Assembly: GCF_014646135.1 (NCBI RefSeq)
Contig: NZ_BMMW01000001.1
Span: forward strand, 327,570 to 391,569
Reading direction: 5' to 3'
Origin: Nocardia camponoti
GTDB lineage: Bacteria; Actinomycetota; Actinomycetes; Mycobacteriales; Mycobacteriaceae
Length of the DNA: 64,000 nt
Part shown: positions 44,929-53,610 of the stretch, in pieces
Position numbering within the stretch: the first letter of the stretch is position 1
Layout of the letters: the number at the start of each line of letters is the position of its first letter
Program-made: the position numbers and the translations under genes
The notes under the pieces: generated by a model
The model's database searches: none
Told to the model about the DNA's origin: nothing
Seen by the model: only the letters and a program-made list of their open reading frames with translations

Positions 44929-46349
44929 CGGGATGTCGCGCGTACCGCGAGCGCGGCGGTCACCGTCGCGCCCGCGGTCACCAGCGCGCTCAGCCCGTGG
45001 GCCAACGCCACCGCGGCCTCGGGCGAGGTGTGGTCGAGCAGGGTAAACAGCAGCGAACCCGAAATTGAGATGCCGGCGACAATGCCCAGCTGCACGCAGG
45101 TGACCAGGATGCCGCTTGCGTCGGCGGCGACGGTGATCGGCACCTTCACTAGTGCGCGCGTCATCAAGGGGCTGAACGCGAATCCGCTACCGAGCCCGAT
45201 CAGTGCCGAAGCGATGAGTTCGAACGTGTCCAACCCGGAACCGTCGCGCAGCAGCAGCCCAAGCCATGCCATCGCGATCGCGGCCAGCGCCAGTCCGGCG
45301 ACGATCATGCGTGGATGCCACTGTGCGGGAACGCGATTCCAGTACAGGCCGCCCGCGGCGAAGGTGACGCTCATCGGAACGATCCGCACGCCCGCTTCGA
45401 GTGCGGTGTAGCCGAGGTCGGACTGCATGTGGATGGCGATGACGAAGAGCCACCCGCCGAAGCTGAGCATGATGAGAAACAGCGTGGCCGCGGTGACGAC
45501 GAGGCCCGGTGCGCGAATGACCGTGGGGGAGAACAGCGGATCGCGCCCGCTCGCCGCGACGCGACGCTGCACCGCCACGAACGCGAACACCCCGATCACG
45601 CCCGCTGCCAAGCAGATCCACGACCACACGGGGAAACCCAGTTCGCGGCCGAGGACAAGCGGGACAACAAGGAGTAAGACGGTCGCGGTCAGGGTCGCGA
45701 GGCCGAGTCCGTCGATCGCGCGGTCGCCGCGAGTGTCGGTGCGCGGCAACGTCTTTGGCGCGAAGATCAGGAGCGCGATGCCGATGGGGACGTTCACGAG
45801 GAACACCCCGCGCCACCCGCTGCCCGCGATGTCGAGGTCGACAAGGAGGCCGCCCAACAGCTGGCCAGCGACCATGCCGCCGGAGATGATCGCGGCGTAG
45901 ATGCTGAGCGCGCGAGCACGCGCCGCGTCGGCGAACGTGCGTTGGATCAGCGTCATCACCTGCGGCACCATCGCGGCGGCGCCGATGCCTTGCAGGAAGC
46001 GAAACACGATGAGCGACGGTTCATTCCACGCGAGACCGCACGCGAGTGAGGCGGCAGTGAAGATGGTCAGGCCACTGATAAACGCGGTGCGCTGACTGAT
46101 CCGGTCGCCCAGTCGGGCTCCGGTGACGAGCAGGACCGCGTAAGCGATCACATAGCCGGCGACGATGAGTTGCAGGCCAGCGCCGGACGCGTGCAGGCTG
46201 TCGCGGATCGACGGGATAGCGACGATGACGATGGAAGCGTCGAGGACGGCCATGAACTGGCCGGTGAGAATCACGATGAGGACGGCAAGCGACCGCTTAC
46301 CGTCGAGTTGAGGTGGCCGGGGTGGTGCGGCGATCAGCGTTTCGGACAT
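44925..46349 (-). CDS. MFS exporter, DHA2 (14-helix) family
   Basis: 474 residues with about 14 hydrophobic helices. Signature motifs are VLIVILTGQFMAVLDASIVIVAIPSI (motif D1 of DHA2), TGARLGDRISQR (motif A) and RFLQGIGAAAMVPQVMTLI (motif C-like). It probably exports drugs or small hydrophobic molecules by proton antiport. ATG 46349 is the first residue consistent with homologous starts. It is divergent from an MmyB-type regulator with an inverted repeat between, suggesting ligand-controlled expression. Confidence 0.93.
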   Translation of the reverse strand: MSETLIAAPPRPPQLDGKRSLAVLIVILTGQFMAVLDASIVIVAIPSIRDSLHASGAGLQLIVAGYVIAYAVLLVTGARLGDRISQRTAFISGLTIFTAASLACGLAWNEPSLIVFRFLQGIGAAAMVPQVMTLIQRTFADAARARALSIYAAIISGGMVAGQLLGGLLVDLDIAGSGWRGVFLVNVPIGIALLIFAPKTLPRTDTRGDRAIDGLGLATLTATVLLLVVPLVLGRELGFPVWSWICLAAGVIGVFAFVAVQRRVAASGRDPLFSPTVIRAPGLVVTAATLFLIMLSFGGWLFVIAIHMQSDLGYTALEAGVRIVPMSVTFAAGGLYWNRVPAQWHPRMIVAGLALAAIAMAWLGLLLRDGSGLDTFELIASALIGLGSGFAFSPLMTRALVKVPITVAADASGILVTCVQLGIVAGISISGSLLFTLLDHTSPEAAVALAHGLSALVTAGATVTAALAVRATSR

Positions 46350-46399
46350 GTGTTCGATCGTGCCGGGTTCGCTTTGGCGACAACAGGAGTCCACTGACA

Positions 46400-46426
46400 C
46401 TGGTATTGCTAGCACCTGGATACCAG
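46400..46426. promoter_or_regulatory. Inverted repeat in the exporter/regulator divergent region
   Basis: CTGGTAT (46400-46406) and ATACCAG (46420-46426) form perfect seven-base arms with a 13-base spacer, in the 102 bases between the DHA2 exporter and the MmyB-type gene. Its position suggests an operator for the adjacent regulator. Confidence 0.6.
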
Positions 46427-46451
46427 GACCAGGGTGCGCGATGATGAAGTG

Positions 46452-47348
46452 ATGTCGACCGCCACCGGTTCTTCCGTCGTGCGTACCGCTCGGCGCGCCC
46501 AGCTCGGGGAGTTCCTCAAAACTCGCAGGGCCAAGATTTCGCCGAGCGACGTCGGCCTGCCGCCCGGTCCGCGCAGGCGCACGCCGGGGTTGCGGCGTGA
46601 AGAGGTCGCGCAACTGTCGGGGATCGGGGTCACCTGGTACACCTGGCTTGAGCAGGGGCGACCCATCAATGCCAGCGTCCAAGTGCTCGACGCGATCGCC
46701 CGCACTCTCGCGCTCGACCCCACCGAAAAGGCGCATCTCTATCGCCTCGCCGATGTGCCGACCGTGCCTAATATTCCGGGCCAAACCGCGATGCCGCCCG
46801 GCATTCCGAGCATTCTCGAACAACTCAATCCGCTTCCCGCCGTGTTGCTTAACGGTTGCTACGACGTGCTCGCGCACAACGACGCGTACGCGAAACTCTG
46901 CCCAGGCTTCCTGCAGGGCGAGCGCAACGTCTTGCGGCGGGTGTTCCTCAGCCCGGAATGCTGTAACCCTTACGCGCGCAGCCCGCAGGATCTGCGGCGG
47001 ATGGTCGCCTATCTGCGTGCTGCCTACGTCAAGCACCTCGACGACCCCGCATGGACGTCGCTCGTCGACGAATTGTCTTCGGCCAGCCCAGTTTTCGCGG
47101 AAATGTGGGCGAGCAACGACGTTGCCGTTCCCGCGAATTTGGTCAAGATCATTCGGCATCCAGCCATCGGTTCGGTTGCCGCGCACATGACGAGCATGTC
47201 GTTGCCCACCATCGAAGGCGCGTGGATGCAGATCTTCACGCCGGTCGACGACGGCGAGGCCGCCAAGCTCGCCACGTTGCTCGCCATGCCCGAACAACAA
47301 CGCCACGATCCAATCCTCGCGCACCTTGCCCAAGCGCACGCGAGCTGA
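46452..47348 (+). CDS. XRE-family regulator with MmyB-like ligand-binding domain
   Basis: 298 residues. The N-terminal helix-turn-helix has the diagnostic PGPRRRTPGLRREEVAQLSGIGVTWYTWLEQGR. The MmyB-like PAS-type domain follows, with LNPLPAVLLNGCYDVLAHNDAYAKLCPGF and LRRVFLSPECCNPYA. Family members bind a small lipophilic ligand and commonly regulate a divergent oxidoreductase or exporter. ATG 46452 is preferred over ATG 46434 as the usual start of the family. The divergent DHA2 gene is the likely target. Confidence 0.93.
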   Translation: MSTATGSSVVRTARRAQLGEFLKTRRAKISPSDVGLPPGPRRRTPGLRREEVAQLSGIGVTWYTWLEQGRPINASVQVLDAIARTLALDPTEKAHLYRLADVPTVPNIPGQTAMPPGIPSILEQLNPLPAVLLNGCYDVLAHNDAYAKLCPGFLQGERNVLRRVFLSPECCNPYARSPQDLRRMVAYLRAAYVKHLDDPAWTSLVDELSSASPVFAEMWASNDVAVPANLVKIIRHPAIGSVAAHMTSMSLPTIEGAWMQIFTPVDDGEAAKLATLLAMPEQQRHDPILAHLAQAHAS

Positions 47349-47483
47349 AACCTGCTCGGCCAACTGAGAACTCACAAAGTGTGATCCTCGGGTAGGATCC
47401 CGTCCGGGGGAGCGCGCGAGATGGCAGGTGCCAGCTTCGGCTGCCTCACTTGCAGACTCACCACCTTCCCAGGGGATGAAAAC

Positions 47484-48263
47484 TTGATCGACATGAACCG
47501 GTACCGCCGTCTCACCACTGTCGTCGCTGCCGCCGCGCTCGCGGGCGCGCTCGTCGCTGGCTGCTCCAAGGACGAGGCGGCCCCCACCGCGCCCGCAACC
47601 GGCGCGCTGCCCGATGGTGCGCAGATCGTGAAGGAGTCGGCCAAGACCACGCAGACTCTGCGCACGGTCCACCTCAACATCAACGCGGCGAACCTGCCGA
47701 ACCTGCCCGTTGAAAAGGTGTCGGCCGACGTCACCAACGAGACGCAGGGCAAGGGCGCGGCGATGGGCGACGCCAAGGTGAAGATCACTCCCGACGCCGC
47801 CTTCGCCGAAGCCAAGTTCCTCGTCGTCGACAAGGTCCTTTACACCCAGCAGGGTGGCCGCTACGTGCCCGCCGGGCCAGCCGAGAAGGTCTACGATCCG
47901 GGCGTCATCCTGGACAAGGACAAGGGCATCGCGAACGTGATTGCCAACATTCAGAACCCCAAGGCCGAGGCGCGCGAAACCATTGATGGTGTTGCCACGG
48001 TGAAGGTTTCGGGCACCATCGACGCCGCCGTGATCGACCCGATCGTGCCGCGCCTTGGCGAGAACGCGGGCACCTTCCCGATCACCGTGTGGATCAAGGA
48101 CGTCGCGCCGCCCGCCACGGATTCGGTCAAGCCGTCGGAGGCACCGTCGACGGGCGATGGCCCGAATCTTGTTCGCGCCGTAGTGAAGAAGGACAGCGGC
48201 ACCGTGACTGTCGGCCTGTCAAATTGGGCCAAGCCAGTCAACATCGTCAAGCCCGCAAGCTAG
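47484..48263 (+). CDS. LppX/LprA/LprG-family lipoprotein (LprG-like)
   Basis: About 259 residues. The signal peptide ends in lipobox LVAGC. The mature domain follows the LprG pattern closely: ALPDGAQIVKESAKTTQTLRTVH, KITPDAAFAEAKFLVVDKVLYTQ, VYDPGVILDKDKGIANVIANI, ETIDGVATVKVSG and a C-terminal GLSNWAKPVNIVKP. LprG binds triacylated glycolipids and carries them toward the outer envelope, with the P55 exporter in mycobacteria. TTG 47484 has AGGGGA at seven bases; ATG 47493 is the alternative. A P55-like gene is not adjacent downstream; the DHA2 gene upstream is on the other strand. Confidence 0.9.
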   Translation: MIDMNRYRRLTTVVAAAALAGALVAGCSKDEAAPTAPATGALPDGAQIVKESAKTTQTLRTVHLNINAANLPNLPVEKVSADVTNETQGKGAAMGDAKVKITPDAAFAEAKFLVVDKVLYTQQGGRYVPAGPAEKVYDPGVILDKDKGIANVIANIQNPKAEARETIDGVATVKVSGTIDAAVIDPIVPRLGENAGTFPITVWIKDVAPPATDSVKPSEAPSTGDGPNLVRAVVKKDSGTVTVGLSNWAKPVNIVKPAS

Positions 48264-48301
48264 TGCGCTAGCCCGGCATGTCCCGGGCGACACACCGAAA
48301 T

Positions 48302-48354
48302 CGGCCCGGGGCCATAGGGATTGAGCATTAAGGCTCTTTCTCGGCCCCGGGCCG
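48302..48354 (+). terminator. Long GC-rich hairpin downstream of lprG-like gene
   Basis: Perfect 12-base arms CGGCCCGGGGCC (48302-48313) and GGCCCCGGGCCG (48343-48354) with a 29-base loop. No T-run follows, so simple termination is uncertain. It lies 39 bases after the lipoprotein stop and about 120 before the desaturase start, so it could also act in the leader of the next operon. Confidence 0.55.
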
Positions 48355-48476
48355 TTGTGCCGTAATTAGCGAACCTTCAGTGAAACGCAAGGCGCTGCAA
48401 GGACTATTACGTGTCGAGACACTGGTCGACCCACGCCAATCGTAGGCGGAGCCGATCGGACACGAAGGAAGAACTG

Positions 48477-49943
48477 ATGACGATCGACGATCGACCTGAT
48501 GAAGACGAGCGCGAGCTCCCGCCACCGCCCGGACCGGGTGGACGACCTCCCGTCAACAACGTCTGGGTGTATAACGGCAAAGCCTACGACCTCAGCGACT
48601 GGATCTCCAAGCATCCGGGCGGTGAATTCTTCATTGGCCGCACAAAGAACCGCGACATCACGTCGATTATCGGTTCCTACCACCGAGATCCGGAAAAAAT
48701 CGCGCGGATGATCGAGCGTTACAGCCTCCATCGCGATGCGACGCCCGAAGACATCCACCCGAAGAACAACGCGCCGGACTTCTTGTTCAAAGAGGGCTTC
48801 AACAGCTGGGACGACACGCCCAAGTACGCCTTCGACAACAAAGAAGACCTGCTGCACAAGGTGAAGGCGCGCATCAAAGAGCCTGAGCTCGCCGCCAAAC
48901 TCAAGCGCATGGACCGCGCCTTCGACATTGTCGTTGTGCTGCTTGTCCTCGCCTACTTCGCGGTGCAGGGCCTGCGGCTCTACAACACCTCATGGATGCC
49001 GTTGCCCGCCTTCGTGATTGCGATGGTGCTGCTGCGCAGTTCGCTCGCCGGCTTCGGGCACTACGCCATTCACCGCGCGCAAAAAGGCTTAAACAAGTAC
49101 GCCGTCAACGCTTTTGACATGAACTACGTCGCGCTGTCGTTCGTGACCGCCGACGGGCACGCGCTGCTGCATCACCCGCACACCCAAAGTGAAGTCGACA
49201 TCAAGAAGAACGTCTTCACGATGATGATGCAGATCCCGAGGCTCTACCGTGTGCCCGTGCATACCGTGCACAAGTTCGGACATCTGTTGACGGGCATGAT
49301 CATTCGCCTGCTCGACGTGTGCCGACTCACGCGCAAGGTCGGCATCAAGGATATGTACGGAACGTGGCGTGGCGCGCTGCCGCACTTCATCGGTTCGTTC
49401 GGCGTGCGGTTCCTGCTTGTCGCCGAGGTCATCGCGTTCACTCTCGCAGGCGACTTCTGGGCCTGGGCACTGCAATTCGTGATCACACTGTGGATTTCGA
49501 CGTTCATGGTTGTCGCGAGCCACGACTTCGAAGTGCCTACTGAAGAGCTGCATACCGACACCGATGACTGGGCTGTTAACCAATTGGAGCAGGCATACGA
49601 TCTGACTGTGGTCGGCAATAAATACGTCGATTGCTTCCTGTCAGCGGGCCTGAGTTCGCACCGGGTGCATCACGTATTGCCCTTCCAGCGCAGTGGTTTC
49701 GCGAACATCGCGTCCGAAACCGTTGTCCGCGAGGAAGCGGCGAAGTTCGGCGTCGAGTGGCTTCCAGCGAAAAGCTTCTTCGGCGACCGATTCCCCAAGC
49801 TGTGCCGGACATATCTGCTCGCGCCGTCGCGTGAAGCCGAGGAAAACCGGTGGGGTTTCGTGCGCGAACACTGCGCACCCACAGCGTTGAAGACCTGCGT
49901 CACCTACACCGTGCAGGGCTTCACCGGCATCGGAACCGTCTGA
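48477..49943 (+). CDS. Cytochrome b5-fatty acid desaturase/hydroxylase fusion
   Basis: 488 residues, ATG 48477 with GAAGGA upstream. Residues about 25-95 form a cytochrome b5 domain with the heme motif HPGGEF (46-49) and a second histidine near 69. The membrane domain has three histidine clusters: GHYAIHRAQ, GHALLHHPHTQSE and SSHRVHHVLPFQ, matching the di-iron desaturase superfamily. Several hydrophobic helices lie between them. It likely oxidises an acyl chain or polyketide. It is the first gene of a three-gene unit with a type III PKS (39 bases on) and an exporter, which suggests substrate or product modification in that pathway. Confidence 0.9.
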   Translation: MTIDDRPDEDERELPPPPGPGGRPPVNNVWVYNGKAYDLSDWISKHPGGEFFIGRTKNRDITSIIGSYHRDPEKIARMIERYSLHRDATPEDIHPKNNAPDFLFKEGFNSWDDTPKYAFDNKEDLLHKVKARIKEPELAAKLKRMDRAFDIVVVLLVLAYFAVQGLRLYNTSWMPLPAFVIAMVLLRSSLAGFGHYAIHRAQKGLNKYAVNAFDMNYVALSFVTADGHALLHHPHTQSEVDIKKNVFTMMMQIPRLYRVPVHTVHKFGHLLTGMIIRLLDVCRLTRKVGIKDMYGTWRGALPHFIGSFGVRFLLVAEVIAFTLAGDFWAWALQFVITLWISTFMVVASHDFEVPTEELHTDTDDWAVNQLEQAYDLTVVGNKYVDCFLSAGLSSHRVHHVLPFQRSGFANIASETVVREEAAKFGVEWLPAKSFFGDRFPKLCRTYLLAPSREAEENRWGFVREHCAPTALKTCVTYTVQGFTGIGTV

Positions 49944-49982
49944 CCCGGTCCGACGCCTGTCATCTGGTAATCGAAAGGAATT

Positions 49983-51158
49983 GTGCCCGTGTCTATTTCC
50001 CCTCTTCTCCGTCCAGGCGCTGTCGAGCACGGGCACGACTTGCTTCCTCCCACCCCGCCGAGCACGGTCGGCGTGATCGAAGCCATCGCGACCGGCTCGC
50101 CCGAACTGGTCGTGCCGCAGGCAAGCAATGCGGCGCGGGTAGCCGCCCTGTTTACCGATCCCGTTCAGCAGCAACGCATTCCGCGCATTTACGCTAAGAC
50201 GCGCATCAATACGCGACATCTCGTGCTCGATCCACTCGACCCCGAGTTCCTCGCGTTCTCGCGTCAGCCGGGCACGATTCGCGATCGGATGAACCTGTTC
50301 TTCGAACACGGCGCGCCGCTCGCGATCGACGTGGTGCGCCGCGCGATCGCGGGCCTCGATGACCCGGCCGAAGAGATCGGTCAGCTCATCTTCGTGACGT
50401 CGACCGGGTTCATCGCCCCGGGTATCGACGTCGCGGTCATCAAGGAACTCGGGCTGTCGAAGACGGTCAATCGTCTTGTCATCAACTTCATGGGCTGCGC
50501 GGCGGCGATGAACGGCATCCGCGCCGCGTCTGATTACGTGAAGTCGCACCCGGACAAGAAGTCGCTGGTGCTGTGCATCGAATTGTCTTCGGTCAACGCG
50601 GTTTTCGATGACGACGTCAACGACGTGATCACCCACAGCCTCTTCGGCGATGGGTGCGCGGCCGTTGTCATCGGCGCGCGGTCGGTCGGGCAGCCGCTCG
50701 ACGGCGGCAGCATCGTGATCCGCGACGGGTTCAGCCACCTGCTCGACGATGCCGAAGATGGCATTGTGCTCGGGGTGAAGCAGGCGGGCATCACGTGCGA
50801 GTTGGCGACCGACCTGCCCGACTACATCTACCGTGGCGTTGACCCGGTGATCGTCGACGTGCTCGCGCGCAACGACTTGGGCAAAGACGACATCGACCTG
50901 TGGGCCATCCACCCCGGTGGCCCGCGCATCATCGAGGAGTCGGCGAATTCGCTTGGCATTTCCCCGGATTCGGCCCCGCTGAGTTGGGAAGTGTTGGGCG
51001 AGTACGGCAACATGCTGAGCGTGTCGCTGCTGTTTGTTTTGCAGCGGATGGTCGCCGAAGCCGCCGAGTCGCATCGGGCCATTTCCACCGGTGTCGCGTT
51101 CTCGTTCGCGCCCGGCGTCGTCCTTGAGGGCATCGTTTTCGATGTCATCGGTAGCTGA
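49983..51158 (+). CDS. Type III polyketide synthase
   Basis: 391 residues, GTG start with AAAGGA. The chalcone-synthase catalytic triad is intact: Cys172 in VINFMGCAAAMNG, His310 in WAIHPGGPRI and Asn343 in LGEYGNMLS. FVTSTGFIAPGID and LFGDGCAAVVIG are also conserved. It condenses an acyl-CoA starter with malonyl-CoA units, giving pyrones, resorcinols or phloroglucinols. The starter is unknown; the preceding desaturase hints at a fatty acyl chain. The ABC exporter starts nine bases after its stop. Confidence 0.96.
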   Translation: MPVSISPLLRPGAVEHGHDLLPPTPPSTVGVIEAIATGSPELVVPQASNAARVAALFTDPVQQQRIPRIYAKTRINTRHLVLDPLDPEFLAFSRQPGTIRDRMNLFFEHGAPLAIDVVRRAIAGLDDPAEEIGQLIFVTSTGFIAPGIDVAVIKELGLSKTVNRLVINFMGCAAAMNGIRAASDYVKSHPDKKSLVLCIELSSVNAVFDDDVNDVITHSLFGDGCAAVVIGARSVGQPLDGGSIVIRDGFSHLLDDAEDGIVLGVKQAGITCELATDLPDYIYRGVDPVIVDVLARNDLGKDDIDLWAIHPGGPRIIEESANSLGISPDSAPLSWEVLGEYGNMLSVSLLFVLQRMVAEAAESHRAISTGVAFSFAPGVVLEGIVFDVIGS

Positions 51159-51167
51159 GAGCACATC

Positions 51168-52991
51168 ATGCAATTACTCCGTTTTCTCGCGGCATTGTCG
51201 CCAGCTCGGATCGCCGCGGTTGTCGCGGCTGGCCTGATCTGCGGCGCTGCCAACACGTACTTGGTGACGCTCATCAACGCGGTCGTTTCGCCTCGGCCGC
51301 AACCGGATCACCTGCTCCTGCGCTTCGGCGCGACCGGCGCGGTGATCTTGGTGACCGGGGTGCTGTCGCAGGTGCTGCTCATTCGGTTGTCGCAGGACGC
51401 GATCTACAAGTTGCGTGCCGACCTGAGCACCGGCGTTGTCTCGGCACCGCTCGAACACCTGGAACGCCTTGGGACGCATCGCCTTATCGCGACGCTTACC
51501 GAGGATGTGCGGTCGCTGTCGCAGGCGGTCACCGCGATTCCGTCGATCTGCGTCGACGTCGCGACCATCATCGGGTGCTTCGTCTTCCTCGCGATCGTAT
51601 CCGGGCCGATTTTCGCGGTCACCGTCGGCGGCACGCTGGTCGGCATCGCGTGTGTTGAGCTGGTGCTCAAGCGGGTGCGTGGGATTTACCGCGAAGCGCG
51701 TGAGCATGAAGACGCGTTGCTGCGGTCGTTCCAGGCGGTCACGCTCGGTATCAAAGAATTGAAGCTGCATCGCGGTCGGCGCCGCGACTTCATGGACCGG
51801 CACCTGCTCGGTTCGGCGAAGGTGCTGCGCGAGCAGAACACGTCGGCGGGCTCGAAGTTCTCCTACGCGCAAGGATTCGGCCAAGCGCTGCAACTGGCGA
51901 CGATGGCGTTGATTTTGTTTGTCATCGCCGCCGCGCTGAACCTGCCGCGCGACACGATGGTCGGGTACGTGCTTGTCACGACGTTCCTGGCGATGCCGAT
52001 GCAGAACTTCATGCACCGCATTCCCGACCTGTTGCGCGGTGACGTGGCGCTGGCGAAGATTCGCATGATGAATCTGTCGATGGAGACGATGCATAACGAG
52101 GAACTGCTGCCGTATGTGGAGCGGGCCGCCGTCGGCGAGGCGAAGCTGGAACTGGCCGGGGTCAGCTACGTGTATCGGGCCGAAGCGCCGTCGATGATGC
52201 CGCCCCCGCCTGGTGGCGGACACCCGCCGCACCCGGGCGGTCGGCCCGGGCACCGTGGGCCCGCTGGCAACCATCCGCATCCGCCGCATCCTGGTGCGGC
52301 ACCCGGCGGACCGGACGTCAACGGCAAGAACTGGGTCGACCACGGTGCGGGCGACCATCGTCCCGTTCCGTTGGCAACACTCGAATTGGCCGATCCCGCA
52401 GGCGAATCCGGGTTCCGACTCGGGCCGATCGACCTGGTTTTCGAACCCGGGCAAATCAGTTTCATCGTCGGTGGCAATGGCAGCGGGAAGTCGACGCTCG
52501 CCAAGCTCATCACCGGGCTGTACGTTCCGCGCGCCGGGTCGTTGTCGCTCAACGGGGAGAGGATCGACCACGACAACATCGAATGGTTCCGGCAGAACTC
52601 GTCGGCCGTGTTCACCGATTTCCACCTGTTCGAGGACTACCTCGGGTTCGACCGGCCTGGCATCGACGCGGAAGTGCGGCGCTACCTTGTCGAATTGCAG
52701 CTCGACCACAAGGTCACGGTGCGCGACGGACGGCTGTCGACGGTGGATCTGTCGCAGGGGCAGCGCAAGCGGTTGGCGTTGCTGACCGCGCTGCTGGAAG
52801 ATCGACAGATCTACGTCTTCGACGAATGGGCAGCCGATCAGGACCCGCGCTTCCGCGAGGTGTTCTACCGCGAGATCCTCACCGACCTGAAACGCCGGGG
52901 CAAAACGGTCATCGTGATCACCCACGACGACCGCTACTTCGACCTCGCTGACCAGCTGGTGAAGCTCGATTTCGGGATGGTCGCGGCGTAG
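51168..52991 (+). CDS. ABC exporter, PvdE/SyrD (cyclic-peptide) type, with His-rich insert
   Basis: 607 residues, half-transporter. The N-terminal membrane domain (about 1-320) has six helices and the cytoplasmic GIKELKLHRGRRRDFM typical of PvdE/SyrD. The nucleotide-binding domain has Walker A VGGNGSGKST (about 435), the signature VDLSQGQRKRLALL and Walker B IYVFDEWAADQDP, then ITHDD. Between the first strand of this domain and Walker A lies a Pro/Gly/His-rich stretch (about residues 342-385), absent from ordinary PvdE. Likely exports the product of the adjacent type III PKS; relatives export siderophores or lipopeptides. Confidence 0.92.
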   Translation: MQLLRFLAALSPARIAAVVAAGLICGAANTYLVTLINAVVSPRPQPDHLLLRFGATGAVILVTGVLSQVLLIRLSQDAIYKLRADLSTGVVSAPLEHLERLGTHRLIATLTEDVRSLSQAVTAIPSICVDVATIIGCFVFLAIVSGPIFAVTVGGTLVGIACVELVLKRVRGIYREAREHEDALLRSFQAVTLGIKELKLHRGRRRDFMDRHLLGSAKVLREQNTSAGSKFSYAQGFGQALQLATMALILFVIAAALNLPRDTMVGYVLVTTFLAMPMQNFMHRIPDLLRGDVALAKIRMMNLSMETMHNEELLPYVERAAVGEAKLELAGVSYVYRAEAPSMMPPPPGGGHPPHPGGRPGHRGPAGNHPHPPHPGAAPGGPDVNGKNWVDHGAGDHRPVPLATLELADPAGESGFRLGPIDLVFEPGQISFIVGGNGSGKSTLAKLITGLYVPRAGSLSLNGERIDHDNIEWFRQNSSAVFTDFHLFEDYLGFDRPGIDAEVRRYLVELQLDHKVTVRDGRLSTVDLSQGQRKRLALLTALLEDRQIYVFDEWAADQDPRFREVFYREILTDLKRRGKTVIVITHDDRYFDLADQLVKLDFGMVAA

Positions 52992-53058
52992 GTCGCTACG
53001 GTGGGTGCGGGAGAGTGTTCATTGCCTCCCGCACCTTTCGTGTTCTCAAGGGGGACAG

Positions 53059-53601
53059 ATGAATTCGACCGTTGTTTCGGTGAGCAGCGCGGCTAAGCAC
53101 GAGTTCAGCAAGCAGGTGCGGTCGAGCATTCGGTTGCTCGCCGGGCTCGGCGTCGAGGGTGACGCGCACGCGGGTGTCACGGTGCGGCACCGATCGCGGG
53201 TCGCGCAAGATCCAACGCAGCCGAATTATCGGCAGGTGCATCTGATCGCGACCGAATTGTTCGATGATCTTGCCGCGCACGGCTTCTCGCTTGCTCCAGG
53301 GATGTTGGGCGAGAACATCACCACGCGCGGCATCGACCTGCTCGCCCTGTCGGCGGGGACGCGGCTGCGCATTGGCCCCGACGCGATTGTGGAAGTCACC
53401 GGGCTGCGCAATCCCTGCGGACAGATCGAGAACTTCCGTACCGGGCTGTTGAAACAGGTTGTGGGACGCGATGATTCGGGTGAACTTGTTCGTCGCGCCG
53501 GGGTGATGGGTATCGTCGTCGCAGGTGGGGTGGTGCGCGCGGGTACGGCGATCGTGGCGACACCACCGATTGGGCCGTTCCGCAAACTCGACCGAATCTA
53601 G
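53059..53601 (+). CDS. MOSC-domain protein
   Basis: 180 residues. The pattern VEGDAHAGVTVRHRSRVAQDP, YRQVHLIATELFDDL, PGMLGENITTRGIDLLALSAG, VTGLRNPCGQIENF is the stand-alone MOSC fold with its conserved cysteine (about residue 121). MOSC domains handle activated sulfur for molybdenum-cofactor sulfuration or act as small-molecule oxime reductase modules. ATG 53059 has AAGGGGGA upstream. It lies 67 bases after the exporter and ten before the TerD gene; a link to the polyketide unit is not established. Confidence 0.9.
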   Translation: MNSTVVSVSSAAKHEFSKQVRSSIRLLAGLGVEGDAHAGVTVRHRSRVAQDPTQPNYRQVHLIATELFDDLAAHGFSLAPGMLGENITTRGIDLLALSAGTRLRIGPDAIVEVTGLRNPCGQIENFRTGLLKQVVGRDDSGELVRRAGVMGIVVAGGVVRAGTAIVATPPIGPFRKLDRI

Positions 53602-53610
53602 GAGTGCTGG

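Noticed and set aside
44925..47672. A 915-codon reading covering the DHA2 exporter and extending to 47672
   Set aside because: Homology begins only at 46349; the upstream extension is antisense to the MmyB-type regulator.
51174..52925. A 583-codon minus-strand frame
   Set aside because: Antisense to the ABC exporter with intact Walker motifs; the frame is His/Arg/Gln-rich and featureless.
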